64,000 bases of DNA. It comes from Moorella mulderi DSM 14980. Lineage in GTDB: Bacteria > Bacillota > DSM-521 > Neomoorellales > Neomoorellaceae. The notes beneath the pieces were generated by a model that saw nothing but the letters and a program-made list of their open reading frames with translations, was not told the DNA's origin and searched no databases. Location: positions 62,001 to 126,000 of the forward strand of contig NZ_LTBC01000002.1 in NCBI RefSeq assembly GCF_001594015.1, given 5' to 3'. Positions 16,295 to 25,169 of this stretch are shown piece after piece (within the stretch, counting starts at the first letter, position 1; every line of letters starts with the position of its first letter). Both the position numbers and the translations under genes were made by a program.

Positions 16295-17515
16295 ATGAGC
16301 CAGACCAGCGTTTTAATAGTCGACGATATCTCTACCACCCGGGAAGATATTAAGCGCCTGCTTTATTTCGAAGAAGATATCAAAGTGATCGGTGAAGCCA
16401 GTGACGGTGAAGAGGCCGTTCGTGCCGTCGAGGCCCTGCGGCCTGATGTGGTTCTAATGGATATCAATATGCCTGGTATGGATGGTATTGCCGCCTCCGA
16501 AGCCATTACCAGCCGGGTGCCTGAAACGGCGGTGGTCATCATTTCCATCCAAAAGGAGTCGGAATACCTGCGCAAGGCCATGGCCGCCGGGGCCAGGGAT
16601 TACCTGGTAAAGCCTTTCACCAGCAGTGATTTAGCCGAAACTATTCGTCGCGTCGGGCGAACCCAGAAACAGCAAATATTGCAACTGAGGGCTCCGGCGC
16701 CTAAGGAAGCTCCCCAAACAACGGCACCGGCCAATCGGATGCTCGTCGTGTTTTCCAGTAAAGGTGGAGTTGGCAAGACCACCTTAGCCTGCAATCTGGC
16801 CGTCAGCTTGGCCCGGGAGACGAGGCAAAAAGTTGCCCTGGTCGACTTAAACCTGCAAAGCGGCAATGTGGCCTTAATGCTTAATATTCTTCCCCAGGGT
16901 ACTATTGCTGAGCTGGTTCAGGAAGAAGATCGCGGTGAGATTTCCCTGGTAGACAACTATCTTTATCCTCACCTCTCAGGGCTTAAGGTTTTGCCGGCAC
17001 CATTAAAGCCGGAACAGGCAGAAGTTGTGGCGGTTAAGGACATAGAAGCCATTCTTAAACTTTTGAAGGGTAACTACGCATATACAGTTGTAGACACTGC
17101 TCCTGCTTTCAATGACTTAACCTTAAGCGCCCTGGATTTAGCCGACGATATTTTGCTTGTTTTTACGCCTGATTTGCCGGCACTGAAATGTGCCAAGACA
17201 GATCTGGAAGTATTGGAACGCTTAAATCAGGCTACCAAGGTTAAAGCGGTGCTGAACAAATCCACCCTGGAAAACGGCATCTCCCTGGCTGAAATAAAGC
17301 AAAGTCTTGGCGTTACGCCCCTGGCAATATTACCTCGAGCAGAAAAGATGGTGCTTGCTTCAGTTAACCGGGGTCATCCATTTGTTCTGACCCACCCGGG
17401 GAGCGTCATAGCCCAAAGGGTTAAAGAATTAGCGGAAAATTTTATGCCTGCGGCAATGGGTAAGCGTATTAAAGGCAGGCAGAAAAGATTCTTCTTTCTA
17501 AGTAAGCTGCTTTAA
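16295..17515 (+). CDS. cpaE: CpaE/TadZ-type pilus localisation ATPase with receiver domain
   Basis: A 406-aa protein with an N-terminal CheY-like receiver (residues 1-120) and a MinD/ParA-like ATPase (from about 148). The receiver keeps all phosphorylation residues: Asp10, Asp11, Asp56 in LMDINMPGMDG, Ser84 and Lys106 in YLVKPF. The ATPase has the deviant Walker A SKGGVGKTTLACNLA. CpaE/TadZ places the Tad machine at its cellular site. ATG at 16295 follows GGAGGGG, so it is preferred over 16271. The intact receiver suggests that pilus placement is controlled by phosphorylation, possibly by the kinase encoded at 22920. Confidence 0.92.
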   Translation: MSQTSVLIVDDISTTREDIKRLLYFEEDIKVIGEASDGEEAVRAVEALRPDVVLMDINMPGMDGIAASEAITSRVPETAVVIISIQKESEYLRKAMAAGARDYLVKPFTSSDLAETIRRVGRTQKQQILQLRAPAPKEAPQTTAPANRMLVVFSSKGGVGKTTLACNLAVSLARETRQKVALVDLNLQSGNVALMLNILPQGTIAELVQEEDRGEISLVDNYLYPHLSGLKVLPAPLKPEQAEVVAVKDIEAILKLLKGNYAYTVVDTAPAFNDLTLSALDLADDILLVFTPDLPALKCAKTDLEVLERLNQATKVKAVLNKSTLENGISLAEIKQSLGVTPLAILPRAEKMVLASVNRGHPFVLTHPGSVIAQRVKELAENFMPAAMGKRIKGRQKRFFFLSKLL

Positions 17516-17647
17516 CCCTTTCTGTTTTAACTATCCCGCCTAATCCTTCCTTAAACCCTTGAAGGACAAGGTAGGAGTAGGCCCTAAAGTCCGGTTTTTA
17601 CGGTTCTTAGCGTCATATTTATACCTGGTTTCAGGAGGGTTAAGCCC

Positions 17648-18982
17648 ATGTCCCTATTAGCCCGCTTAGAGCAACAAGTAGAGGATGCCAGGGAAAACGG
17701 CAACAGGCGGGAAGACCCCTACGCCCAGCTAAAACTTCTGGTGCACAAGAAAATAATTGATGAATTGAAAGCACAAGCCTTAGAAGACGACAGTGAAAAC
17801 GGGGAGTTAGCTGCTAAGATTGAACAACGGGTTCTAGAGATTTTGGCCGATCAAGGGGAGCCCCTACCGCGGGCCGAACGCCAGCGCCTGGCGCGGGAAA
17901 TCACCGATGATGCTGTTGCTTTTGGCCCCATTACGCCCCTTTTAAATGACCCGGAAATTTCCGAGGTCATGGTCAACGGGCCGCAAAAAGTGTATGTGGA
18001 GCGTAGGGGTAAATTACAGCTCACTGACGTTAGGTTTCGCGATAATGCCCATGTGATGCACATTATCGAAAAAATTGTTGCTCCTCTCGGGCGGCGAATT
18101 GATGAGAGTATGCCCATGGTCGATGCCCGCTTACCGGACGGTTCGAGGGTTAACGCTATCATTCCGCCGGTGGCCTTAAACGGGCCCACCATTACCATTC
18201 GCAAGTTTTTTAAAGATCCTTTAACTATTGAGGATCTAATTCAACTAGGTACTTTAACGCCAGAGATAGCCAAATTCTTGGAAATGTGCGTTAAAGGCCG
18301 GCTAAATATCATCGTATCCGGTGGTACTGGTAGCGGTAAAACAACCACCTTAAACATCCTTTCTTCCTTTATACCCGGTGACGAAAGGATAATTACCATT
18401 GAAGACGCCGCCGAACTCCAGTTGCGCCAGGAACATGTAATTACCCTGGAAAGCCGGCCGCCAAATATTGAAGGCCGGGGAGCCATCACCATCCGTGACC
18501 TGGTGAGGAATGCTTTGCGGATGCGTCCCGATCGCATTGTAGTTGGCGAGGTACGGAGCGGCGAAGCCCTGGATATGCTCCAGGCCATGAATACCGGCCA
18601 TGACGGGTCCTTAACAACCGGTCATGCCAATTCACCCCGGGATATGCTCTCCCGGTTGGAGACCATGGTTCTCATGGCCGGAATGGATTTGCCGGTCAGG
18701 GCCATTCGGGAGCAAATAGCTTCGGCTATTGATCTGATCATCCACCAGAGTCGCCTCAAAGACGGTTCCCGTAAGATTACCCACCTTACTGAAGTGCAGG
18801 GTATGGAGGGGGAGATTATTACCCTGCAGGACATTTTTCTTTTCCGGCAGGAAGGCTATGACCAGGGAGGTAAGGTAAAAGGGCGCTTTTTAGCCACCGG
18901 GATTAGACCCAAATTTTTAAGTAAGTTAGAAGCTAACGGCATTGTTTTGCCTCCTGAGATTTTCAGCCCGTCAATTCTTTAG
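17648..18982 (+). CDS. cpaF: Tad pilus assembly ATPase CpaF/TadA
   Basis: A 444-aa secretion ATPase of the VirB11/PulE superfamily. Motifs: LNDPEISEVMVNGPQKVYVE in the N-terminal domain, Walker A SGGTGSGKTTTLN (about residue 225), the Asp/Glu box DERIITIEDAAELQL, Walker B region PDRIVVGEVRSGEALDML and the His box TGHDGSLTTGHANSP. It powers pilus extension and retraction. The 132-base gap before it contains a half-site TAAAGTCC near 17586, similar to the palindromes before flp. ATG at 17648 follows AGGAGGG. Confidence 0.95.
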   Translation: MSLLARLEQQVEDARENGNRREDPYAQLKLLVHKKIIDELKAQALEDDSENGELAAKIEQRVLEILADQGEPLPRAERQRLAREITDDAVAFGPITPLLNDPEISEVMVNGPQKVYVERRGKLQLTDVRFRDNAHVMHIIEKIVAPLGRRIDESMPMVDARLPDGSRVNAIIPPVALNGPTITIRKFFKDPLTIEDLIQLGTLTPEIAKFLEMCVKGRLNIIVSGGTGSGKTTTLNILSSFIPGDERIITIEDAAELQLRQEHVITLESRPPNIEGRGAITIRDLVRNALRMRPDRIVVGEVRSGEALDMLQAMNTGHDGSLTTGHANSPRDMLSRLETMVLMAGMDLPVRAIREQIASAIDLIIHQSRLKDGSRKITHLTEVQGMEGEIITLQDIFLFRQEGYDQGGKVKGRFLATGIRPKFLSKLEANGIVLPPEIFSPSIL

Positions 18983-18991
18983 GAGGGGAGA

Positions 18992-19964
18992 TTGTTGACG
19001 GTACCAGTCGTAACTGCAATTATGGTTTTCCTGGCAATGTTTCTTTTGACCTTTTACTTAACCGGATTGCGGTACCAGGAGCAGGTGCTAGTGACAGCAC
19101 AGCTGGAAAAAGTTTTAGGTAAGCAAAGGGCAAGGGTTTGGAGCAACTTTCAGGGCAAGAAAGGTAAAGGTAGCCGCAAAGCTTTGGAATTAATCGGTAA
19201 AATGCTGGGAGCCGGGGGCTTGAAGACTAAGCTGGAGGAGGAACTTGCCAGGGCGGATGTCCTCCTTAAAGGGGAGGAATTTTTGGGATTAACTTTTTTA
19301 TTGCTTTTAGGACTGGGGATTGGATCTTTCTTTTTTTACAAACAACCTGCCTTTAGCGATAACGGCAGCATGCTTGGGCGGGTACCTGCCCTTTTTTGCC
19401 GTGCGGGTCAAACAAAATAAACGCCGGATTAAATTTAACGGTCAAATTGGTGATGCCCTGGTGGTTATGGCCAACGCTTTACGGTCTGGTTTTAGCTTTT
19501 TGCAGGCCATGGACATGGTGCGACGGGAGATGCCCGATCCCATTGCTAAGGAATTTGGTACAGCGCTCTTAGAGATGAATTGGGGCAGTTCTACCGAAAC
19601 AGCGCTGCTCGGCCTTACAGAACGAGTAAAAAGCGACGATTTGGACCTGGTAATCACGGCGGTGCTAATCCAACGCCAGGTAGGTGGCAACCTGGCTGAA
19701 ATCCTGGATAATATCGCCCATACCATCAAGGAGCGTGTACGCATCAAGGGTGAGATTAAAACCCTTACCGCCCAGGGAAGGATATCAGGCCTGATTATCG
19801 GTTTATTACCCATTGTCCTTTCTACAGTTATCTACTTACTTAATCCCGGCTATTTAAGCCTTCTTTTTACCACTAAAACCGGCGTCATCATGCTACTTAG
19901 TGCCGTACTGGCGCAGCTCATGGGCGTTATCATGATTCGCAGGATCATTCGTATTGAAGTTTAG
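18992..19964 (+). pseudogene. tadB: Pilus assembly platform protein TadB, split by a frameshift
   Basis: Two overlapping frames together give one TadB. The first (18992-19420) carries the N-terminal helix and the cytoplasmic stretch, then reads GLTFLLLLGLGIGSFFF and goes out of frame. The second (open from 19320) continues TNNLPLAITAACLGGYLPFF and the T2SSF domain with QIGDALVVMANALRSGFSFLQAM. The switch falls in a run of seven T at 19331-19337: six T would give one continuous frame. So this is either a sequencing or assembly indel, a true mutation, or a gene read by slippage. The TTG start follows AGGAGGGG. Confidence 0.85.
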
Positions 19965-19975
19965 GGGTGGCGCAT

Positions 19976-20899
19976 ATGCCTTTGGTCATTGCCGTAGTGG
20001 TTTTTTGGCTATTTTTTCTGCTGACCGTCATGCTTTACCAGCAACTTACCCATACCAGCCCAAGGAAGAGCCGGCGGATAAGCGAGGTGCTGGGCAGCCA
20101 GCCGGTTCCTACGGTAAGGGAAAGGGAACTCAAAGCCCCTTTCTACCAACGCGCTATCAAGCCCATACTCGGCATGTGGAGCCAAAAATTGATCAAAATG
20201 TTACCGGCCGAAAAAGAAGCCGAACTGGGCCGCAGGATAAATTACGCCAATCTCCAAAGTAAAATAGCGCCCCGGGAACTCCTGGTGATAAAATACTTAG
20301 CCGGCGGGTTGGCAGCTGTTTTGGGCGCGTTAGTAGGAACGAGTTTGGTACAACAAGTTCAGAGTATATTTATCCTTAGTTTACTGGGGCTGCTGGCCGG
20401 ATGGTACGGGCCGGATTTTTACCTGCAAGTCAAAGGCCGGCAGCGACAGCAGGCAATAGAAAAGAGCCTGCCTGACGTTTTGGACCTTTTGACGGTAAGT
20501 GTTGAGGCCGGCCTCGGTTTTGACGGTGCTTTACTTAAGGTAGTGGAGAAGAGTAAAGGTCCCCTGGCGGAGGAATTTGGCCTTACCCTGCAGGAGATAA
20601 GAATGGGTAAGCCCAGGGCCGAAGCCCTGCGCGATTTGTCAGGTCGTACCGGGGTACACGATCTGGCTTCTTTTACAGGCGCAGTAATCCTTGCCGACCA
20701 ACTGGGCTTAAGCATCGGTAACGTCCTCCGGTTGCAGGCGGAACAAATTCGCCTTAAACGCCGCCAGCGGGCTGAAGAACTGGCTATGAAAGCGCCGGTA
20801 AAAATGCTGATACCCATGGTCTTTTTCATCTTCCCGGCCATTTTTGTAGTTTTGTTGGGCCCGGCAGTAATTCAGATTACGAAGTATTTTATTAAATAA
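19976..20899 (+). CDS. tadC: Pilus assembly platform protein TadC
   Basis: A protein of about 307 aa with the T2SSF domain. The motif LPDVLDLLTVSVEAGLGFDGAL and the following LAEEFGLTLQEIRMGKPRAEALRDL are the TadC signature; hydrophobic helices occur at the N-terminus, near residue 110 and at the C-terminus (FFIFPAIFVVLLGPAVIQI). With TadB it forms the inner-membrane platform on which CpaF acts. ATG at 19976 has AGGGGTGG upstream and is preferred over GTG at 19967. It follows tadB after a gap of a few bases. Confidence 0.92.
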   Translation: MPLVIAVVVFWLFFLLTVMLYQQLTHTSPRKSRRISEVLGSQPVPTVRERELKAPFYQRAIKPILGMWSQKLIKMLPAEKEAELGRRINYANLQSKIAPRELLVIKYLAGGLAAVLGALVGTSLVQQVQSIFILSLLGLLAGWYGPDFYLQVKGRQRQQAIEKSLPDVLDLLTVSVEAGLGFDGALLKVVEKSKGPLAEEFGLTLQEIRMGKPRAEALRDLSGRTGVHDLASFTGAVILADQLGLSIGNVLRLQAEQIRLKRRQRAEELAMKAPVKMLIPMVFFIFPAIFVVLLGPAVIQITKYFIK

Positions 20900-20933
20900 G
20901 GGTGTTTAAACGGCCGGTCTAGCCGGATATGGG

Positions 20934-21305
20934 GTGATTAAAATAATTATATTTAACGTTACCAAACAGGTAGTGCTGGCCAAAGAAGTTCGCGTGGCCC
21001 GCACCTTTTACGAGCGGTTGTTAGGGTGGATGGGGCGCCCGGCCGTGGGTGAGGAAGAAGCTTTAGTTTTGTTACCCTGCCAGGCAATCCATACTTGTTT
21101 TCTTAAATTTCCCCTGGACGTGCTCTTTGTCGCTGCCGATGGCCAGGTTCTTTTTACCCTGGCCAATTTGCACCCGTTTCGCTTTAGTCCCCTAATCCGT
21201 CGCTCCAGGCTGGTGGTGGAACTACCGGCGGGGCGGCTTAAGCAAACTAACACCAGAACGGGTGACAGGTTAGTGTTTGATGATAGGGAGGAGCCGTATG
21301 CTTAA
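20934..21305 (+). CDS. DUF192-family protein
   Basis: A 123-aa DUF192 protein. Family landmarks are ARTFYERLLGWMGRP near residue 30, HTCFLKFPLDVLFV (conserved His-Thr and hydrophobic-Asp pattern) and VVELPAG close to the end. Unlike many members it has no signal peptide. DUF192 proteins often sit beside Tad pilus genes but have no established function. The GTG start overlaps a GGGG tract, and the gene ends inside the ribosome-binding region of the next gene, indicating co-transcription. Confidence 0.85.
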   Translation: MIKIIIFNVTKQVVLAKEVRVARTFYERLLGWMGRPAVGEEEALVLLPCQAIHTCFLKFPLDVLFVAADGQVLFTLANLHPFRFSPLIRRSRLVVELPAGRLKQTNTRTGDRLVFDDREEPYA

Positions 21306-22914
21306 AGGAATTAACTTGGCTATTGGTAGCAGGCGTATTTCGGTTATCAACAAAATAGCTCTAGCCTTGGGTTCACTATTACTCTTTATAATCCCCGTGG
21401 TCGGGTCCTCTTTTTTTCTTCGTGAACAGGCCTTGATCCGCCGGGAATACCAGGGGAAAGGCCAGGAAATTGCCCGTACAGTAGCTCTGTTTGCTGCCGA
21501 ATATATTTTATTAGGAAACCTTGATTTTTTAACAGATCTTGTTCACAAGCTTAAGTCTTATGGTAACATAGAGTATGTAATCATTACTGATGGCAGCGGC
21601 AGGGTGCTAGCCGCCAGTACTACTAATTCTCCCGCCGGCGGTAAGACAGTTGGCGTCAAGACGGCAGCAGCCGCAAACGAATTCACGGCTCCCATCACGC
21701 CCTTTGGGGGCGAGACTATTGGTTATGTTCGCTTAGGCCTTAACCCGGCGCAATTAAAAAATTCCACTTTAGCTATGGCTGTTGATTGGGCTTTGTTTGC
21801 CCTGGCCGCTGTTCTGGCCGGTATTTTTTTAGCAGCCATACTTACCAAGCGAATCCTGCAAAAACCCTTAGCCGAATTAACGGCTGCCGCAGAACTGGTT
21901 TCTGCCGGCGATTTTTCTTCCCGGGCAAACGTTTTGGGTGGAGATGAATTGGGCGATCTCGCCAATTCCTTTAACACTATGTCTTTTCATTTAGCCAACT
22001 TAATCCAGTCAGTTAAAATAAATATTGCCGATGTGCAGAAAGGAATGGAGCAACTCCAGAGTTCCCTCCAAACGGCAGGCCGCACCAATAGCCGTTTCCT
22101 CCGCAACCTGGCTTGCCTGAAAGAAAATGCAGAGGAACAGCTAAAGGCTTTGGCGCTGTCAGCTTCCCTGGCAGAACAATTGGCAAATCGCTTCCAGCAA
22201 ACCAGCGAGCACCAAAACGCGAGTTTCAACCTGACAAACAATGCTTTAGAGGCCGGCGAAAAGGGAGCCACGGTTGTTAGAGCGGCCACCAGCAAACTAA
22301 ACGACTTTTACCATGAACTGGCTGAAAGCCAAAAATTACAAGCACTACTTTTGGAGAAGGGAGAGCTCTGGTCAGCGGGTATTGCTAACCTGGCGGCGCT
22401 TAGCGATCATTTGGCTCCCTTCGTGGTCGAGGTGGCCTTAGAGGCGGCAAAATCGGGGAATGAGGGGTTAACCGCCGCTGCCGAAAACTTAAGCCAGGCA
22501 CTGCGAGATACATACACTTATCTAAAAGATCTCAGGCTGGAACTCATAGCGCTGATGGATGCTTGCAGGGCTAACCGGGAGGCGCTGGAAAAAAGCCTGC
22601 TCCAGGTCGGAGCGTTACAAGACAATTTGGCTACTTCCACTAGGACGTGGGTGGAGCTCAGGCAGATTCTCCAAGGAAAGAAAGAAGTAGAACTCGAAAT
22701 CCAGGGGGAATTGGAATGGTTGGCAACTGCTTCCCATACCTTAACCAAGGATTTCGGTGATTATCTCCCTGCCTTAAATAAATTGTTACAGGGCAGCTTA
22801 AGCAGTGACGGCCAGTTACCCTTAGCCGACTGGCAAGAGATTGATTCCCTGACCAAAAAGCTATTACGGATGATCGAACGCCTTAAAGCTTTAGCCTGGC
22901 AGTATAAAACTTAA
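21298..22914 (+). CDS. Membrane receptor with HAMP domain but no recognisable output domain
   Basis: A 538-aa protein. TM1 (ALGSLLLFIIPVVGSSFFL) and TM2 (WALFALAAVLAGIFLAAIL) flank an extracytoplasmic sensor of about 130 residues with YVIITDGSGRVLAAS, a Cache/PAS-like pattern. A HAMP domain follows (LTAAAELVSAGDFSSRANVLGGDELGDLANSFNTM is its span, about residues 195-230). The remaining 300 residues are helical and rich in Leu, Ala, Glu and Gln, with no kinase, GGDEF or methyl-accepting hairpin motif. ATG at 21298 follows GGGAGGAG. It directly precedes a soluble kinase gene, so the two may form a split sensor. Confidence 0.75.
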   Translation: MLKGINLAIGSRRISVINKIALALGSLLLFIIPVVGSSFFLREQALIRREYQGKGQEIARTVALFAAEYILLGNLDFLTDLVHKLKSYGNIEYVIITDGSGRVLAASTTNSPAGGKTVGVKTAAAANEFTAPITPFGGETIGYVRLGLNPAQLKNSTLAMAVDWALFALAAVLAGIFLAAILTKRILQKPLAELTAAAELVSAGDFSSRANVLGGDELGDLANSFNTMSFHLANLIQSVKINIADVQKGMEQLQSSLQTAGRTNSRFLRNLACLKENAEEQLKALALSASLAEQLANRFQQTSEHQNASFNLTNNALEAGEKGATVVRAATSKLNDFYHELAESQKLQALLLEKGELWSAGIANLAALSDHLAPFVVEVALEAAKSGNEGLTAAAENLSQALRDTYTYLKDLRLELIALMDACRANREALEKSLLQVGALQDNLATSTRTWVELRQILQGKKEVELEIQGELEWLATASHTLTKDFGDYLPALNKLLQGSLSSDGQLPLADWQEIDSLTKKLLRMIERLKALAWQYKT

Positions 22915-22919
22915 ATCCT

Positions 22920-24071
22920 GTGGTGCGAGGTGAGCCCATCAGTACCCTGGATCGCATCGTCAAAGAAACTATCGAAGCCATTGAGCGCAGTCAGGCTCAG
23001 CTTTATGATATTGCTGAAAATACACGCACTGAGGTGAACCTGGTTAGTAGTGAATTGACAGCAGTCAAGAATGAGTTGAATGCCATTATAACGGAGGTCG
23101 ATAAGCTGGAGCGGGCGGAAAAAAGAGCCCGGTTGCGTTTGGCAGAGGTAAGTAGAGACTTTAACCGCTATACCGAGCAAGATATCAAAACCGCCTACGA
23201 TACGGCCTATAATTTGCAAATTGAACTTATTAAGCTCAGGGAAAAGGAAAAAGTGTTGCAATACCGGCGCAATCATTTGGAAATGAGCTTGCGCCGTTTA
23301 CAAACTACCGTCCAAAGAGCAGAAAAGCTGATCTCCCAGGTAGGGGTGGTCCTCACTTATTTAAACGGCGGACTCCACGATTTGAGTTTAAAACTTGGTG
23401 AACTGCAACAAACACAACAAATGGCCCTTAGTATTATCCGGGCCCAGGAAGAAGAGCGCAAGCGTGTTGCCCGGGAAATTCACGACGGCCCGGCCCAATC
23501 CATGGCTAACATCGTTATGCGGGCCGAATATTGTCTTAAACTTTTAGACAAGGACCCGGGTAAAATCCGGGAGGAATTGCTGGCCCTGCAAAATATTGTC
23601 ATGCTCAGTTTGCAAGACGTCCGCAAGATTATTTTTGACCTGCGGCCCATGGTCCTCGATGATTTGGGCCTGGCCCCGGCGTTGAAGCGGTACTTTGCCA
23701 CATATAAGGAACAGTACGGGCTGGAAATTGAGTTTCTTTTCTTCGGGCAGGAGCGCCGTCTGGATAGCACCGTTGAGGCAGCACTTTTTCGCATTATTCA
23801 AGAGGCAGTTAACAACATTAAAAAACATGCCCAGGTCAACAGCGCCCTGGTTAAAATGGAGATGCTGCCCGATAAGATCACAATTTCGATTCGCGATATG
23901 GGGAAGGGATTTGATCTAAATTCTGTCCAGGGCGATAAAGATTGTAACGGTTACGGGCTGGTAGGTATTCGCGAGAGGGTCCAGCTCTTAAACGGTGAGA
24001 TGAAAATTAACACCGCACCGGGTAAAGGTACCCACATTAGCATCTCGATACCTTTGCAGGACCAGGCTTAA
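22920..24071 (+). CDS. degS: DegS-like soluble sensor histidine kinase (HisKA_3)
   Basis: A 383-aa kinase with no membrane segment. Residues 20-170 are a long coiled coil. The phosphoacceptor helix is AQEEERKRVAREIHDGPAQS (His188), and the HATPase domain has FRIIQEAVNNIKKHAQ, DMGKGFD and GYGLVGIRERVQLL. This arrangement equals Bacillus DegS. Kinases of this class normally pair with NarL/LuxR-type regulators such as DegU, and degU usually lies next door, but no regulator gene follows here. The only receiver in the locus is on CpaE. The start is GTG at 22920 or 22923, with a weak ribosome site. Confidence 0.88.
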   Translation: MVRGEPISTLDRIVKETIEAIERSQAQLYDIAENTRTEVNLVSSELTAVKNELNAIITEVDKLERAEKRARLRLAEVSRDFNRYTEQDIKTAYDTAYNLQIELIKLREKEKVLQYRRNHLEMSLRRLQTTVQRAEKLISQVGVVLTYLNGGLHDLSLKLGELQQTQQMALSIIRAQEEERKRVAREIHDGPAQSMANIVMRAEYCLKLLDKDPGKIREELLALQNIVMLSLQDVRKIIFDLRPMVLDDLGLAPALKRYFATYKEQYGLEIEFLFFGQERRLDSTVEAALFRIIQEAVNNIKKHAQVNSALVKMEMLPDKITISIRDMGKGFDLNSVQGDKDCNGYGLVGIRERVQLLNGEMKINTAPGKGTHISISIPLQDQA

Positions 24072-24152
24072 ACAAATGCCTTCATGCTCGCAGAGCAACT
24101 CCGAGGCCAAGGAGTCGGCCCCGAGAAATCTCGAAAATGCGCTCATAGCGCT

Positions 24153-24192
24153 GATGACTCCTGTCTGGATAATTCAGGCAGGAGTCATTTAT
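24153..24192 (+). terminator. Terminator hairpin at the end of the Tad/kinase locus
   Basis: ATGACTCCTG pairs perfectly with CAGGAGTCAT across a short loop, followed by TTATT. It closes the transcription unit that begins upstream at the pilus genes. Confidence 0.75.
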
Positions 24193-24233
24193 TCCCTTTA
24201 TTTTGGTGCTATTAATATTTCAAAGGAGGTTTC

Positions 24234-24467
24234 CTGGGGGAGGAACAAAGTAAAGGTAAAAAAATAACCCTCTCGCTACAAAAGGCATTTAAATTTATTA
24301 TCTTACTCGGGATTGTTAGCCTGCTTTCCGATATGACCTATGAAGGGGCGCGCAGTATTACTGGGCCTTTCCTGGCTGTGCTGGGAGCCAGCGGGGCAGT
24401 CGTTGGGTTCGTTACCGGGCTAGGTGAATTGCTGGGTTACGGCGTTGGACTGTTAGCCGTGGTATAG
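24234..24467 (+). pseudogene. N-terminal fragment of an MFS transporter
   Basis: After a strong AAAGGAGG, a frame beginning with a CTG codon reads on to LGIVSLLSDMTYEGARSITG, FLAVLGASGAVVGFVTGLGE and LLGYGVGLLAVV and then stops. The motif SDMTYEGARSITGP with the first two helices is typical of a major-facilitator subfamily in Firmicutes. Only about 78 codons of an expected 400 or so remain. The sequence then runs straight into the C-terminal part of a DUF190 gene in another frame, so an internal deletion has joined the two. Confidence 0.8.
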
Positions 24468-24661
24468 AAGGCTACGGTAAGCGAAATAGTATTTATGCGG
24501 CCCGGATGCTAGACCTTTCTTATGACTTGCCTGTGATTGTCGAGGCAGTTGATAGAGCTGAAAAAGTTGCTTCTGTCTTACCGCAGGTACAAGCCATAGT
24601 ATCCCAGGGGCTGATAACGGTGTCTGATGTAGAGATTATCTTACATGAGGATAACTTATGA
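24455..24661 (+). pseudogene. C-terminal fragment of a DUF190 (PII-like) gene
   Basis: In the frame one register away from the MFS fragment, the sequence reads SRGIEGYGKRNSIYAARML, LSYDLPVIVEAVDRAEKV and LPQVQAIVSQGLITVSDVEII before a stop at 24659. This is the end of a DUF190 protein, a PII-like family that usually neighbours crcB fluoride channels. The N-terminal half is missing. The two crcB genes follow on the opposite strand, which supports the identification. Confidence 0.78.
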
Positions 24662-24798
24662 AAAAAGCGTTGAAGAGGGAGGGTTAAATTATATTTAATT
24701 GTGAAAATAGGCACAAAAGCGGAGTGAAAGCGGAGAGAAAGGGGGGAATAAGGGGGGCGAGACGGGTTAAGTGTAATTTAACGCCGGGATTGAAGGGA

Positions 24799-25167
24799 TT
24801 AGATTAGATTGATAGCACGCCCTGCCAGGGCAAACAAAAGACCTAAGATGATGCTGCCCAGTAAATAGGTTAAAGCATTTATAACTTCCCCATCTTCCAG
24901 AAGCCGGACAACTTCATATGAAAAGGTAGAGAAGGTAGTATAAGCGCCTAAAAACCCCGTAGCTAGCGCTAACGTCAAGCTGGTGCCAAATCTATGGGCA
25001 GATGCCGGTGTGCCTAAAAGTAGTCCTAACAAAAAAGCGCCAGTTAGGTTAATTATTAGAGTGCCTGTAGGAAAATTACCCCTGCTTCTTGCCGATAATG
25101 CCTGTCCTAAAGCGTATCGAGTAATGGCACCCAAAAACCCGCCCAGTCCTACATATAAATACTGCAT
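24799..25167 (-). CDS. crcB: Fluoride channel CrcB/Fluc (second subunit)
   Basis: A 122-aa Fluc protein with four hydrophobic helices. Motifs are the N-terminal YVGLGGFLGAITRYALG, the FPTGTLIINLTGAFLLGLL segment (with the conserved Asn) and TGFLGAYTTFSTFSYE, the phenylalanine-box region of the fluoride pore. It exports F- passively. It starts two bases after the upstream crcB stop, so the pair is an operon and probably forms a heterodimer, as is known for paired Fluc genes. Control is by the fluoride riboswitch upstream of the first gene. Confidence 0.95.
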   Translation of the reverse strand: MQYLYVGLGGFLGAITRYALGQALSARSRGNFPTGTLIINLTGAFLLGLLLGTPASAHRFGTSLTLALATGFLGAYTTFSTFSYEVVRLLEDGEVINALTYLLGSIILGLLFALAGRAINLI

Positions 25168-25169
25168 TC

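Noticed and set aside
24076-24267. 63-codon frame after the kinase gene
   Set aside because: It reads through the terminator hairpin, has no motif and overlaps the start of the MFS fragment in another frame.
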